Part shown: one piece after another, positions 14,209 to 22,630 of the stretch
How the letters are laid out: each line of letters begins with the position of its first letter
Position numbering within the stretch: the stretch's first letter is position 1
Source of the DNA: Flavobacteriaceae bacterium
GTDB taxonomy: Bacteria > Bacteroidota > Bacteroidia > Flavobacteriales > Flavobacteriaceae
Assembly (NCBI GenBank): GCA_029265595.1
Contig: JAJUIC010000006.1
Span: 1 to 33,226, forward strand
Direction: 5' to 3'
DNA length: 33,226 nucleotides
The notes under the pieces: generated by a model
Databases searched by the model: none
The model's input: the letters and a program-made list of their open reading frames with translations, nothing else
What the model was told of the DNA's origin: nothing
Translations under genes and position numbers: made by a program

Positions 14209-14637
14209 ATGAGTCAGGTTAAAGCAAATGACACCGTAAAAGTACACTACACTGGTAAACTAACAGACGGAACTGTCTTCGATAGTTCTGTGGACAGAGA
14301 GCCACTGGAATTTACCATGGGCCAGGGACAGCTTATTCCCGGGTTCGAGAAAGGGGTGCTTGATATGAAAGTAAATGAGAAAAAAACCATCAATATTCCT
14401 TCTGATGAGGCTTATGGAGAGCCTCGGCCGGAATTGATTCAGGAAGTCGGGAAGGAACAACTTCCGGAGGATTTAACTCCCGAGGTTGGAATGGCACTTG
14501 TTTCCAGAAGTCCTGATGGACAGGAAATGAATCTGGTAGTCAAAGAGGTCAAGGACCAATCCATCGTCGTAGATGCCAACCATCCTCTTGCGGGTCGCGA
14601 TCTTATTTTCGATCTGGAGGTACTGGAGATCAAATAA
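14209..14637 (+). CDS. FKBP-type peptidyl-prolyl cis-trans isomerase, SlyD-like
   Basis: A 142-residue protein. The FKBP domain is in two halves: VKVHYTGKLTDGTVFDSS followed by FTMGQGQLIPGFEKGV (active-site region), then DLIFDLEVLEI at the end. Between them (about residues 70-125) is the inserted IF chaperone domain, starting PSDEAYGEPRP and ending VDANHPLAGR, as in SlyD. The His-rich metal-binding tail of E. coli SlyD is absent. No signal peptide, so cytoplasmic folding catalyst and chaperone. It has its own promoter and a strong terminator after it. Confidence 0.93.
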   Translation: MSQVKANDTVKVHYTGKLTDGTVFDSSVDREPLEFTMGQGQLIPGFEKGVLDMKVNEKKTINIPSDEAYGEPRPELIQEVGKEQLPEDLTPEVGMALVSRSPDGQEMNLVVKEVKDQSIVVDANHPLAGRDLIFDLEVLEIK

Positions 14638-14665
14638 AGCGGTAATCTATCGCAGAAAATGACAG

Positions 14666-14692
14666 GCCTGCCATTGTGTGCAGGCTTTTTTT
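14666..14692 (+). terminator. Rho-independent terminator after the FKBP gene
   Basis: GCCTGC (14666-14671) and GCAGGC (14680-14685) form a stem around an 8-base loop, followed by seven T. Confidence 0.85.
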
Positions 14693-14773
14693 GTATCCAT
14701 GGTAAGGGTTTAACTTTAATTTAGTTATCCAAAGGGCGCAACTTTCGTACCTTCAATTAAAGCTTCAACCAAC

Positions 14774-15844
14774 ATGACCCAGGGCAAGAAAATCTTATTT
14801 TACACGACCATCAGTGTTTTATTACTTTATTTCGGTATTTCCGGTCTGGTCCAGGCAAGAACTTTTCTGATTCCTTTTACCACTGCCGTCATTCTGGCCT
14901 TACTGGTGCTTCCACTTTCTCAGAAGATGGAAAAAGGTTTCATAAACAGAGGCTGGGCTTCTTTCCTTAACACCATATTGCTTTTACTGGTCTCGTGGGG
15001 GTTTATGGCGCTGATATCCTTTCAGGTGAAAAATGTAGTGGATGACTGGCCAGAAATCAAACAAACCATGGAACCAAAAATTGCCCAGGCAAAATCTTTT
15101 ATTCTTGAACACACCCCCATAAGCGAAGAAGATTTGTCCTCGTCGGGTCAGAGCGGATCGGGAATATCCTTGCCTGGAGGCTCACAGGGGGCGGGTCAGC
15201 GAGCCGCCGGAATATTTGGATCGGTGTTGGGATTCCTGGGGGATTATCTCCTGTGTTTTATCTATATCTTTTTTCTTTTGAACTACCGTAGCCGCTTCCG
15301 GCAGTTCCTATTAAAGTTATTTTCAGATTCCAAACGCAAAAAAGTCAATACCGTAATTAGCAATTCGGCGGTAGTAGCTCAGAAGTATCTCATTGGAAAG
15401 CTATTTCTGATTGGCCTTCTGGCTGTATTATATGCTATAGGTCTGGGTATATCCGGGGTCAATAACTTCATACTGGTCAGTGCGCTCGCTGCCCTTTTCA
15501 GTATTATCCCATATGTAGGGAATATTATCGGGTTTGGCCTGGCTATGACTTTCGGGTTTCTGGTTTCCGGAGAAACCGGGGTGCTGTTGGGGATTGTGCT
15601 CACCTTTAGTATAGCCCAATTTGTAGAAAGCTATATTCTGGAGCCCTATATTGTAGGGGATCAGGTAGACCTCCACCCCTTCTTTGTGATTCTGGCCGTA
15701 ATCATTGGAGGAATGATTTGGGGAGTGATGGGCATGATTCTGGCCATCCCCATCCTTGCCATCATAAATGTAGTGCTGGTCAATATTCACTCCCTTAAAC
15801 CCTTCGGGTTCCTGATCAGTCAGGAGGAGGATTCCGAAGATTAG
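14774..15844 (+). CDS. AI-2E family transporter (PerM-like permease)
   Basis: A 356-residue membrane protein. Two helices lie near the N-terminus, followed by a soluble segment at about 75-150 with a Gly/Ser-rich insert (SSSGQSGSGISLPGGSQGAG). The remaining helices contain the family's conserved VSALAALFSIIPYVGNIIGFG and QFVESYILEPYIVGDQVDLHP. The family includes TqsA (AI-2 export) and sodium/proton antiporters, so the substrate is open. Monocistronic, starting 81 bases after the FKBP terminator. Confidence 0.88.
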   Translation: MTQGKKILFYTTISVLLLYFGISGLVQARTFLIPFTTAVILALLVLPLSQKMEKGFINRGWASFLNTILLLLVSWGFMALISFQVKNVVDDWPEIKQTMEPKIAQAKSFILEHTPISEEDLSSSGQSGSGISLPGGSQGAGQRAAGIFGSVLGFLGDYLLCFIYIFFLLNYRSRFRQFLLKLFSDSKRKKVNTVISNSAVVAQKYLIGKLFLIGLLAVLYAIGLGISGVNNFILVSALAALFSIIPYVGNIIGFGLAMTFGFLVSGETGVLLGIVLTFSIAQFVESYILEPYIVGDQVDLHPFFVILAVIIGGMIWGVMGMILAIPILAIINVVLVNIHSLKPFGFLISQEEDSED

Positions 15845-16042
15845 GATTGACAACTTCCACCTACTTCCTGATTTTCTCGAAAGACTTTTGCTATCGGCTG
15901 GACCGGAATTAAGGAAAGATTATGAGATTCTGCTAAGGGTATTCCTTTGAAAATCAGCTCAAATAAACTAACTTAAGTCCTCAAAACCAACGGTGGATTA
16001 CCGGTCTTTAAGTTGGACCGCCCACCATAAAACAACATCAGT

Positions 16043-17200
16043 ATGCCTGTATTGAGTAAAGAAAATTTTGAAGAATTAGCGCGTTTCAACAACAATCTTT
16101 GTATTTCAATCTTCCTTCCCACCGAGAGGGCTGGACATGAAGTCTTAAATGAAAAATCAAAGATTCAGTTGAAATCCAGATGGAAAGAGGTATATGAAAA
16201 ACTGAAGGATCAGGGGTTACGGCAGGATGAAATTGATCAGCTGGGTGAACCTGTGGAGAAATTACTGGATGATCGTAATTTCTGGCGTCATCAGAGTGAA
16301 GGCCTGGCTCTTTTTATTTCCAAAGATTTTTTCCGATCCTACACCCTACCAGTTGATTTTGTAGAGATGAGTTACGTCTCAGATCATTTTTACCTGAAAC
16401 CTCTTGTTCCTCTGTTTTCCGGGGACGCTCGCTTCTATCTGCTGAGTCTGCAGCCTGATAAGGTCAGATTTTTTGAAGCTACCAGATATCGGTGTGAACC
16501 CATCGATATAGAAGATAAAGTACCTGCGCAGCTGGAAGACCGGGTCGGCCATGATTTTGAGGAAAGAGGTACCAAACGCAAAACTCAAAACAGTCGGATG
16601 GGGAGTTTTACCCAGCATGGATATGCTCCGGCATCCAAAGATGAGCGAAATGAAATTCTTCGATTCTTCAGGGCTGTGGATAAAGGCCTTGATGACATTC
16701 TGCATGATCAGCGGGTACCACTAGTATTGGCCTGTCAGGATTACCTCTATCCTATTTATGAGGAAGCCACCAGCTACCAGCATTTGTATCCAGATCACGT
16801 TTCTGGAAACCCTACGGCTGACTATCCGGATGACAAACAGTTGCATCAGAAAGCCGTTGAAGTTCTGGAACCCTTTTTTAATAAGGATAAGGATGAAAAG
16901 CTAGCTGCTTTTCAGGAATTAGGCCCGGAGCGGGTTTCCAGTAGTGTTTCGGAAATTATTCCGGCCCTGTATGAAGGAAAAGTAGATACTTTATTCTTGC
17001 AAAACCGGGAAGACATCTGGGGAAAATACAATGAGAAAATGGCGTCGGTGGAAGTCAATCCCGAACAACAAAACGGGGATGTTTCCCTGATGAATCTCGC
17101 AGCGGTTAAGGCCATAGAACAACAAGGAAAAGTCTTTTTAGTGGATCGGCAATTTATGCCGACCCAGGAGTCCAAAATATGTGCAGTATATAGGTACTAG
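16043..17200 (+). CDS. baeRF-like protein (bacterial archaeo-eukaryotic release factor family)
   Basis: A 385-residue soluble protein. The N-terminus (ENFEELARF..NLCISIFLPTERAG) and the central block ARFYLLSLQPDKVRFFEATRY resemble bacterial homologues of eRF1/Pelota, which are thought to act on stalled or hibernating ribosomes. The middle-to-C-terminal part includes VPLVLACQDYLYPIYEEAT and KVDTLFLQNRE, as in the Rossmann and L7Ae-like domains of the family. No GGQ loop is seen, so it should not act as a classical peptide-release factor. It is monocistronic with a strong terminator. Subfamily number is not assigned; function is inferred from family. Confidence 0.65.
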   Translation: MPVLSKENFEELARFNNNLCISIFLPTERAGHEVLNEKSKIQLKSRWKEVYEKLKDQGLRQDEIDQLGEPVEKLLDDRNFWRHQSEGLALFISKDFFRSYTLPVDFVEMSYVSDHFYLKPLVPLFSGDARFYLLSLQPDKVRFFEATRYRCEPIDIEDKVPAQLEDRVGHDFEERGTKRKTQNSRMGSFTQHGYAPASKDERNEILRFFRAVDKGLDDILHDQRVPLVLACQDYLYPIYEEATSYQHLYPDHVSGNPTADYPDDKQLHQKAVEVLEPFFNKDKDEKLAAFQELGPERVSSSVSEIIPALYEGKVDTLFLQNREDIWGKYNEKMASVEVNPEQQNGDVSLMNLAAVKAIEQQGKVFLVDRQFMPTQESKICAVYRY

Positions 17201-17220
17201 AGGGCCTGTGGCTTGAATGG

Positions 17221-17268
17221 AACCCTTGAAAGCGTGCAGTATCAACCACTGGTCTTTCAAGGGTTTTT
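17221..17268 (+). terminator. Intrinsic terminator after the baeRF-like gene
   Basis: AACCCTTGAAAG (17221-17232) pairs perfectly over 12 bp with CTTTCAAGGGTT (17254-17265), followed by T residues. The A-run is short on the other strand, so it serves the plus-strand gene best. Confidence 0.8.
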
Positions 17269-17316
17269 ACTTATTGAAACTGAAATACCTGCCCATCACA
17301 GTGCCAGCAGGTCCTT

Positions 17317-17859
17317 TCACCAGGAGTTTTCGGGTACTTTCCCTACAGCTCCCTTGTAGAAGGAATGCATGAATTGGAAGTCACTGGCCTTATCTTTGGT
17401 GGGATGAAAGGAAGAGGATATTTTAACTGTCTTTTTACTGTAGTCAAGTGCCACCATCACTATGGGGACCTGGGCCTCTCTGGCTATATAGTAAAATCCT
17501 GTCTTCCAATGGGTCACTTTCTTCCGGGTTCCTTCGGGAGCTATGGCCAGGCGCAGGTGCTTGTTCCGCTGCATGATTTGAGCAATGGCCTCTACCTTCC
17601 GCTGGCCGGGCGTCCGATCCAGGGGATAGCCTCCCATCCACCGGAGGTACCATCCCAGGGGTGGGCGAAATAACTCCTTCTTGGCCACAAAATTCACCTG
17701 AAGGTTTAAAATGCGCCGCACCAGTGCCCCTATATAAAAATCGTGCCAGCTGGTATGTGGCACGATGATTATAACACATTTTGGAGGAACCTCCTGGGGC
17801 GGTCCCTTACGAGTCCAACCCAGGAGCTTAAAGAATATTAACTTACTTAACCAATTCAC
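17317..17859 (-). CDS. PlsC-like lysophospholipid acyltransferase family protein
   Basis: A 180-residue acyltransferase. Motif I is PHTSWHDFYIG (H-x4-D catalytic pair, residues about 34-40), and motif III is APEGTRKK (near residue 108). The short length and the YLRWMGGYPLDR segment match the small 1-acylglycerol-3-phosphate acyltransferase-like proteins common in Bacteroidota. It probably acylates a lysophospholipid or related lipid at the inner membrane. The start is GTG inside the 3' end of the proline dehydrogenase gene (17-base overlap), so the two are translationally linked. Confidence 0.8.
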   Translation of the reverse strand: MNWLSKLIFFKLLGWTRKGPPQEVPPKCVIIIVPHTSWHDFYIGALVRRILNLQVNFVAKKELFRPPLGWYLRWMGGYPLDRTPGQRKVEAIAQIMQRNKHLRLAIAPEGTRKKVTHWKTGFYYIAREAQVPIVMVALDYSKKTVKISSSFHPTKDKASDFQFMHSFYKGAVGKVPENSW

Positions 17860-19054
17860 TTTCCCGGTTACTCTTCATGATTTCTCCATTGCGCCGTTTG
17901 CGCTCTTCATGCAGCAGGGATAGCTCTCGGTTGGTCTGCCCTTTAACGGATGTGTTTTCCTCTGCTCTTCGGATCAAATAGGGGACGACTTCCTTAACAG
18001 GGCCGAACGGAACCAGTTTGGCTACATTATAGCCTGCCTCGGCAAGGTTGTAGCTGATGTGTTCACTCATTCCATAAAGCTGCGCAAACCATACCCGATC
18101 ATCATCTTTCATGATACCCAGCTGATCCATGAGCTGCATGGCGATGTAATTACTCATTTCATTGTGGCTTCCAATGAATACCTCAATGTCCTGGATGTTC
18201 TCCAGGCAGTAAGTCAATGCCCCATTAAAAGTGACATCCGTGGCTTCCTTATTCTCACAGATGGGAGAAAAATACCCCATTTTTTTCGCTCTGAGATTTT
18301 CAGCCTCCAGATAGGCGCCCCGGACAATTTTAGCTCCCACCACAAATCCCTGGTCTTTGGCCCTGGCGTGCAGATCTTTAAGGTATTGCAGCCGGTCCCA
18401 TCGGTAACACTGAAGGGTATTAAATACAATGGCCTCCTCCCGGTTGTACTTAAACATCATTTCTTCGATAAGAATATCAACGGCATCCTGGATCCAGCTC
18501 TGCTCGGCGTCTGCCAGCAGTTTTACCTTATGATTATAGGCCACTTCGCAGATTCGGTTCACCCGGTTTTTAACCCGTTGCCATTCCTCTTCCTCTTCCA
18601 GGGATAAGGAGGCACTGGCCGATACCTTTTGCCACAATTCAAACCGACCAATTCCCGTAGGTTTAAAAACGGCAAATGGAATTTCTTTCCTTTGGGCAAC
18701 AAACTTTACGATTTCAATCTTCTTCTCAATGGCACGCTCGAATTCTTCCTCCTTCTCATTTCCCTCCACTGAGTAATCCAGTATACTATGTACCCGTTTG
18801 GAATGCATCTGTTCAATGACCGGAAGGCAATCCTCCTTGGTAACCCCACCGCAAAACTGGTTGAATATGGTTTTGCGGATGATTCCTTCTACAGGAAGTC
18901 GAAATCTCAAAGAAAACTTGGTCAGGCCGATTCCCAGCTTCACCAATAATGGCCGATCGATGGTTTCAAATAGAAAAATCGCCCGCGCTAAATCAGAGTC
19001 GGATTTCAACCGGAATGCCGTCTCTGTATCATTGAATATTTTTTCTGTTATCAT
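17843..19054 (-). CDS. Proline dehydrogenase (monofunctional, FAD-dependent)
   Basis: A 403-residue enzyme oxidising L-proline to pyrroline-5-carboxylate with FAD, the first step of proline catabolism. The C-terminal barrel shows VGAKIVRGAYLEAEN, FIGSHNE, WFAQLYGMSEHISYNLA, VAKLVPFGPVKEVVPYLIRRAEENTS, all typical of PRODH. Length is that of Bacteroidota single-function enzymes and not the bifunctional PutA. No P5C dehydrogenase lies nearby. A TATCTTTG box precedes it. It overlaps the acyltransferase downstream and is divergent from aroB. Confidence 0.92.
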   Translation of the reverse strand: MITEKIFNDTETAFRLKSDSDLARAIFLFETIDRPLLVKLGIGLTKFSLRFRLPVEGIIRKTIFNQFCGGVTKEDCLPVIEQMHSKRVHSILDYSVEGNEKEEEFERAIEKKIEIVKFVAQRKEIPFAVFKPTGIGRFELWQKVSASASLSLEEEEEWQRVKNRVNRICEVAYNHKVKLLADAEQSWIQDAVDILIEEMMFKYNREEAIVFNTLQCYRWDRLQYLKDLHARAKDQGFVVGAKIVRGAYLEAENLRAKKMGYFSPICENKEATDVTFNGALTYCLENIQDIEVFIGSHNEMSNYIAMQLMDQLGIMKDDDRVWFAQLYGMSEHISYNLAEAGYNVAKLVPFGPVKEVVPYLIRRAEENTSVKGQTNRELSLLHEERKRRNGEIMKSNRESELVK

Positions 19055-19071
19055 TGTAAATAGTTAATGTG

Positions 19072-19079
19072 CAAAGATA
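19072..19079 (-). promoter_or_regulatory. -7 box of the proline dehydrogenase gene
   Basis: On the minus strand TATCTTTG fits TAnnTTTG and lies 17 bases before the ATG. This implies a very short leader. No clear TTG is found 19 bases upstream. Confidence 0.45.
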
Positions 19080-19143
19080 CTTATTGGGCAAGTAATTGTT
19101 AGGAATTTTCTCCTTATTTTCGGCCCCTAGAAAGCGATACCAG

Positions 19144-20214
19144 ATGAAAATACAAGTCAATTCACAAGCAATTTCCCTGATCAAAAATGACGATTACAAG
19201 CAGGTAAATTCGTTTTTAGAAAAAGGGTTTACAAAGATTGGAATTTTGGTAGACACCAATACCCATCAGGAGTGTTTGCCACGCCTATTGGCAAGGCTAC
19301 ACACGGAGACTCCAATAGAAATCATTGAAATTCCTGCAGGCGAGCAGGAAAAGGAGCTGGATACCTGTATCGGGATTTGGGAGAGTCTTTCAGATCTGGA
19401 TTTTGACCGCAACAGTCTGCTGATCAATTTAGGTGGGGGCGTGCTGACGGATATCGGGGGATTTGTGGCCGCCACCTTCAAGCGCGGGATCTCGTTTATC
19501 AATATCCCCACCACCCTGCTGGCCATGGTAGATGCTGCTGTGGGAGGTAAAACAGGGGTGAATCTCGGAGCGCTTAAGAATCAGATTGGAGTCATTGAAC
19601 CTGCAGATTTGGTAGTTATTGATTCTTCTTATCTGCAGACGCTTTCTGCTCAGGAAATGAGAAGTGGTCTGGCAGAGATGCTTAAGCACGGGCTGATAGC
19701 AGATGAGGCTTATTGGCGTGAATTGGGAAGCCTCAGTGAGAAAGGCCTGGAGGATTTGGACGATCTCATTGTTCATTCCATCCAGATAAAAAGTGAGATT
19801 GTTGCTCAGGATCCGCATGAAAAGGGATTGCGCAAAAGTTTGAACTTTGGCCACACCCTGGGGCATGCCATTGAATCCCACTTTCTGGCCAGTGAAGATA
19901 AACCCAAATTATTGCATGGGGAAGCCGTTGCAATTGGGATGCTGATGGAGAGTTATATTTCATCAGAATTATTAGATTTGCCCCCACAACGGCTGGAAGA
20001 AATCAGCAAGCGTTTGCTAAACTTATATCCAAGGGTCGCGATCAGTTCCGGGGACTGGAAACAAATCCTGGACCTACTGAAATACGATAAAAAGAACAAG
20101 GGAGGCCGAATTAATTTTGTTCTTCTTAGTGATATCGGAGACCCTCGGCTGGATTGTGCGGTAACCCCCGAAATTTTGGAGGATGCCTATAAGTATTATA
20201 CTAGTACAGAATAA
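19144..20214 (+). CDS. aroB: 3-dehydroquinate synthase
   Basis: A 356-residue enzyme of the shikimate pathway that cyclises DAHP to 3-dehydroquinate using NAD and zinc. Visible signatures are the NAD-binding GGGVLTDIGGFVAATFKRG, the phosphate-binding PTTLLAMVDAAVGGKTGVNL, and metal ligands in RSGLAEMLKHG (Glu), LLHGEAVAIGM (His) and NFGHTLGHAIE (His). The ATG at 19144 is preferred to an upstream TTG at 19096 because MKIQVNSQ gives the normal family length. Single gene, divergent from proline dehydrogenase. Confidence 0.95.
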   Translation: MKIQVNSQAISLIKNDDYKQVNSFLEKGFTKIGILVDTNTHQECLPRLLARLHTETPIEIIEIPAGEQEKELDTCIGIWESLSDLDFDRNSLLINLGGGVLTDIGGFVAATFKRGISFINIPTTLLAMVDAAVGGKTGVNLGALKNQIGVIEPADLVVIDSSYLQTLSAQEMRSGLAEMLKHGLIADEAYWRELGSLSEKGLEDLDDLIVHSIQIKSEIVAQDPHEKGLRKSLNFGHTLGHAIESHFLASEDKPKLLHGEAVAIGMLMESYISSELLDLPPQRLEEISKRLLNLYPRVAISSGDWKQILDLLKYDKKNKGGRINFVLLSDIGDPRLDCAVTPEILEDAYKYYTSTE

Positions 20215-20325
20215 GTTAACCCGCTTATATTTACCAAAGATTCAATCAATTTTATTTAATTTTAACGCCGAGACAAGAAAAGGTTTCCCTATTTTCGTGT
20301 TTACCGACAGATCAAAATTGCAATT

Positions 20326-20616
20326 ATGAAACGTATTATTGTTGATTATAAGAAGCTGACTCCGGAGATTCTGGGGCTCCTTGTAGAGAAGTATCCTGAC
20401 GGGTATGATGACGACCAGATTATCTCCTTCCGCAATGCAAAAAACGAGATTATTGATGCCGTTGAAGTCCGAACAGAGGATACGGTGTACCTGGTAAAGG
20501 TGAGTACCCGACTGGAAAACACCATGGCCAACTACGATGAGGACGATTATGATGAGTCCGACTTTAACGAGCCCATAGTGGAGATTCCGGATCGCTCGGA
20601 TGATGAAGAAGAATAG
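20326..20616 (+). CDS. Small acidic protein of unknown function
   Basis: A 96-residue protein with a folded-looking N-terminal two-thirds (KRIIVDYKKLTPEILGLLVE, then VEVRTEDTVYLVKVSTRLE) and a strongly acidic tail rich in Asp and Glu from residue 70 on (DEDDYDESDFNE). I do not recognise a named family, although similar small proteins occur in Flavobacteriaceae. The ATG is well placed, and a terminator follows. No function is proposed. Confidence 0.75.
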   Translation: MKRIIVDYKKLTPEILGLLVEKYPDGYDDDQIISFRNAKNEIIDAVEVRTEDTVYLVKVSTRLENTMANYDEDDYDESDFNEPIVEIPDRSDDEEE

Positions 20617-20641
20617 AACGCTGCTCTATAATAGCAACCAG

Positions 20642-20669
20642 AAAAGGAACCCCACCAAAGGTTCCTTTT
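20642..20669 (+). terminator. Intrinsic terminator after the small acidic protein gene
   Basis: AAAAGGAACC (20642-20651) pairs with GGTTCCTTTT (20660-20669) around an 8-base loop. The A/T ends give a usable U-tract on either strand. Confidence 0.75.
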
Positions 20670-20958
20670 CACCAATGCCCATCTCCCTTCTGGATTTTGC
20701 AGTACTCTACCATTAGGACCGGCCCGGAAGCAGAATTTGAATTCCTTTTTTTTCCCCAGAAGCAGTTCTCCTCTCCCCTCCTTTTTCTTACGGGGGGCCT
20801 TTGTCGGATTGGACCGGCATTAAGTTTCACCGGTAGTGCCTTTCATGACCCGCTACCTGTTTTTTTACGAACTACACCTTAAAGCATGATTTTTCCCTTT
20901 TTACCGGAGGGATATTAAAAAACACCCTATCAGCAGGTCAAAATGAGATTATAATGAA
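20670..20958. other. Gene-free stretch between terminator and yihY-like gene
   Basis: Almost 290 bases with pyrimidine-rich runs on the plus strand. A 61-codon plus-strand frame (20697-20882) has no recognisable domain and no supporting signal. Nothing else is seen. Confidence 0.4.
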
Positions 20959-21969
20959 CTAAGCTTCATCTTGCTTTCCCGTCTCTTTTTTATGCTCAAT
21001 TTCCTGAGCCTTATCCTGAAAAATACTGATAATGCGGTCCCTGTCAACAAATTGGCTCTTTTTCTTCTCCAGTCTTTCCAGTTCCTGATAAATGGCAGGC
21101 TCTGCATATTGGTTGGGAACGATTTTTTCATTTTTATAGAGTGCATACTGTTGGGTGAACTCAGCGCCAAAAAAAACAATAAGACAGGTGTAATACACCC
21201 ACAAAAGGATTAAAATCACGGCAGAGGCCCCTCCATAGACGGATCCCGGCTGGGTTTGCCCAAAATAGAAACTGATTAGAAATTCGCCCAGTAGGAAAAG
21301 GAAGGTCGTCATGGCAGCCCCAAGGTAGGTGATCTTCCATCTCACCTGGACATCGGGTAACCATTTAAAGATAGCGGCGAAGAGTGAGGTTATAATGGCG
21401 AATGAAATAGCGAAATTTAATATGTTCAACATCAGCATGCTAAATACCTGAGAAATCTCGGCTAAATATTCGCCCACAACCTTCAGCAGGGTGGATATTA
21501 TTAGAGAAATTAGCAGCAACAAGCCCACAACCATTACCATCCCAAACGAAATCATCCTATTTATGACCGTCCTCCAGATGGTTTCTTTTTTAGCCGTGAC
21601 ACTCCAGATATTGTTCATGGCGGCCTTTAATTGAAAGAACAACCCGGTGGCACCGAATATAAGAGCTCCACCCCCGAAAATGATAGCAAGAGTGGAATTG
21701 GCATTAATAGCAGCATTGGCTACCATATCTTCTACGGCATTGGCTGCTTCCAGTCCAATGAAATTTCCAATTTCCTGGGTGATGCTACCCTGAACGGCCT
21801 CTGTACCGAAAAAATACCCGGCAGTATGAACTACAATGATTATCAGAGATGGCAGGGAGAACAACGCGTAATACGCAATTGTGGCACTTCGGGCCCACGG
21901 ATCATTGAGATTCCAACTGATATAGGATTCTTTGATTAACCGGAAAAATGTTCTGGGCTTTAGCTTCAT
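20959..21969 (-). CDS. YihY/BrkB family inner-membrane protein
   Basis: A 336-residue membrane protein with six predicted helices. Family marks are ARSATIAYYALFSLPSLIII near the start, ATGLFFQLKAAMNNIWSV in the middle, and PGSVYGGASAVILILLWVYYTCLIVFFGAEFTQQYA before a hydrophilic C-terminal tail of about 60 residues rich in Lys and Glu. The family was once annotated as RNase BN; that is no longer held, and its transport role is unknown. Single gene on the minus strand, downstream of lrp. Confidence 0.88.
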   Translation of the reverse strand: MKLKPRTFFRLIKESYISWNLNDPWARSATIAYYALFSLPSLIIIVVHTAGYFFGTEAVQGSITQEIGNFIGLEAANAVEDMVANAAINANSTLAIIFGGGALIFGATGLFFQLKAAMNNIWSVTAKKETIWRTVINRMISFGMVMVVGLLLLISLIISTLLKVVGEYLAEISQVFSMLMLNILNFAISFAIITSLFAAIFKWLPDVQVRWKITYLGAAMTTFLFLLGEFLISFYFGQTQPGSVYGGASAVILILLWVYYTCLIVFFGAEFTQQYALYKNEKIVPNQYAEPAIYQELERLEKKKSQFVDRDRIISIFQDKAQEIEHKKETGKQDEA

Positions 21970-22010
21970 AAGTAGACTGAAACTTTTTGAATTTAACCCC
22001 AGAAGTTATA

Positions 22011-22043
22011 AAAAAAGCCCTTCAAACAAGATGCTTGAAGGGC
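22011..22043 (-). terminator. Intrinsic terminator after the Lrp/AsnC gene
   Basis: On the minus strand GCCCTTCAA (22043 to 22035) pairs with TTGAAGGGC (22025 to 22017), followed by six T. It separates the regulator gene from the yihY-like gene. Confidence 0.85.
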
Positions 22044-22068
22044 CTTTAGTAAAACTTTAGCTTCTACC

Positions 22069-22548
22069 TTAAATGGTTTTAAAGATAGAGTGCATCAGTC
22101 GCTTTTTGTCATTGATACTTTCCTCAAGAGAAATCATAGTCTCGGTACGGTAAACTCCTTCAATATCATCGAGCTGGAAGATAACATCTTTTGCATGGTG
22201 TGTATCTCGTGCGCGAATTTTACAGAAGATATTGAATTTACCAGTGGTAACGTGTGCCACGGTTACAAACGGAATCTCATTGATGCGTTCCAGGACAAAT
22301 TTGGTCTGAGACGTGTTTTTCAAGAAAATACCAACGTATGCGATAAAAGCATACCCTAGCTTTTCATAATTAAGGGACAGGGTCGATCCAAGGATGATTC
22401 CAGCCTCTTCCATTTTCTTTACCCTTACATGAACGGTTCCTGCGGAGATGTTCAATCTTTTAGCAATATCCGTAAAGGGGGTTCTGGTGTTTTCGATCAG
22501 CATATCCAGGATATGGTGATCAGTCTCGTCTAATCTAAACTTTGCCAT
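22069..22548 (-). CDS. Lrp/AsnC family transcriptional regulator
   Basis: A 159-residue regulator. The N-terminal winged helix-turn-helix runs LDETDHHILDMLIENTRTPF to NISAGTVHVRVKKMEEAGII (about residues 5-53). The C-terminal RAM/AsnC effector domain follows (about 65-150, with VAHVTTGKFNIFCKIRARD). Such proteins form octamers and sense amino acids. No amino acid gene adjoins it, so targets are probably elsewhere. It has a well-formed promoter and its own terminator. Confidence 0.92.
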   Translation of the reverse strand: MAKFRLDETDHHILDMLIENTRTPFTDIAKRLNISAGTVHVRVKKMEEAGIILGSTLSLNYEKLGYAFIAYVGIFLKNTSQTKFVLERINEIPFVTVAHVTTGKFNIFCKIRARDTHHAKDVIFQLDDIEGVYRTETMISLEESINDKKRLMHSIFKTI

Positions 22549-22584
22549 AATTTATTATTAAATCTTTCTCTTTTAAACCAGCTA

Positions 22585-22619
22585 CAAAAATAATATAAAT
22601 GCTTTGAATAATTACCAAA
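22585..22619 (-). promoter_or_regulatory. Promoter of the Lrp/AsnC gene
   Basis: On the minus strand TTTG (22619 to 22616) is followed after 23 bases by TATTTTTG (22592 to 22585), matching the Bacteroidota -33/-7 pattern at the long end of its spacing range. The start codon is 36 bases further on. Confidence 0.5.
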
Positions 22620-22630
22620 TTACCGAACTT

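Noticed and set aside
20697-20882. A 61-codon frame in the spacer before the yihY-like gene
   Set aside because: No domain or signal, and pyrimidine-rich composition typical of noncoding spacer.
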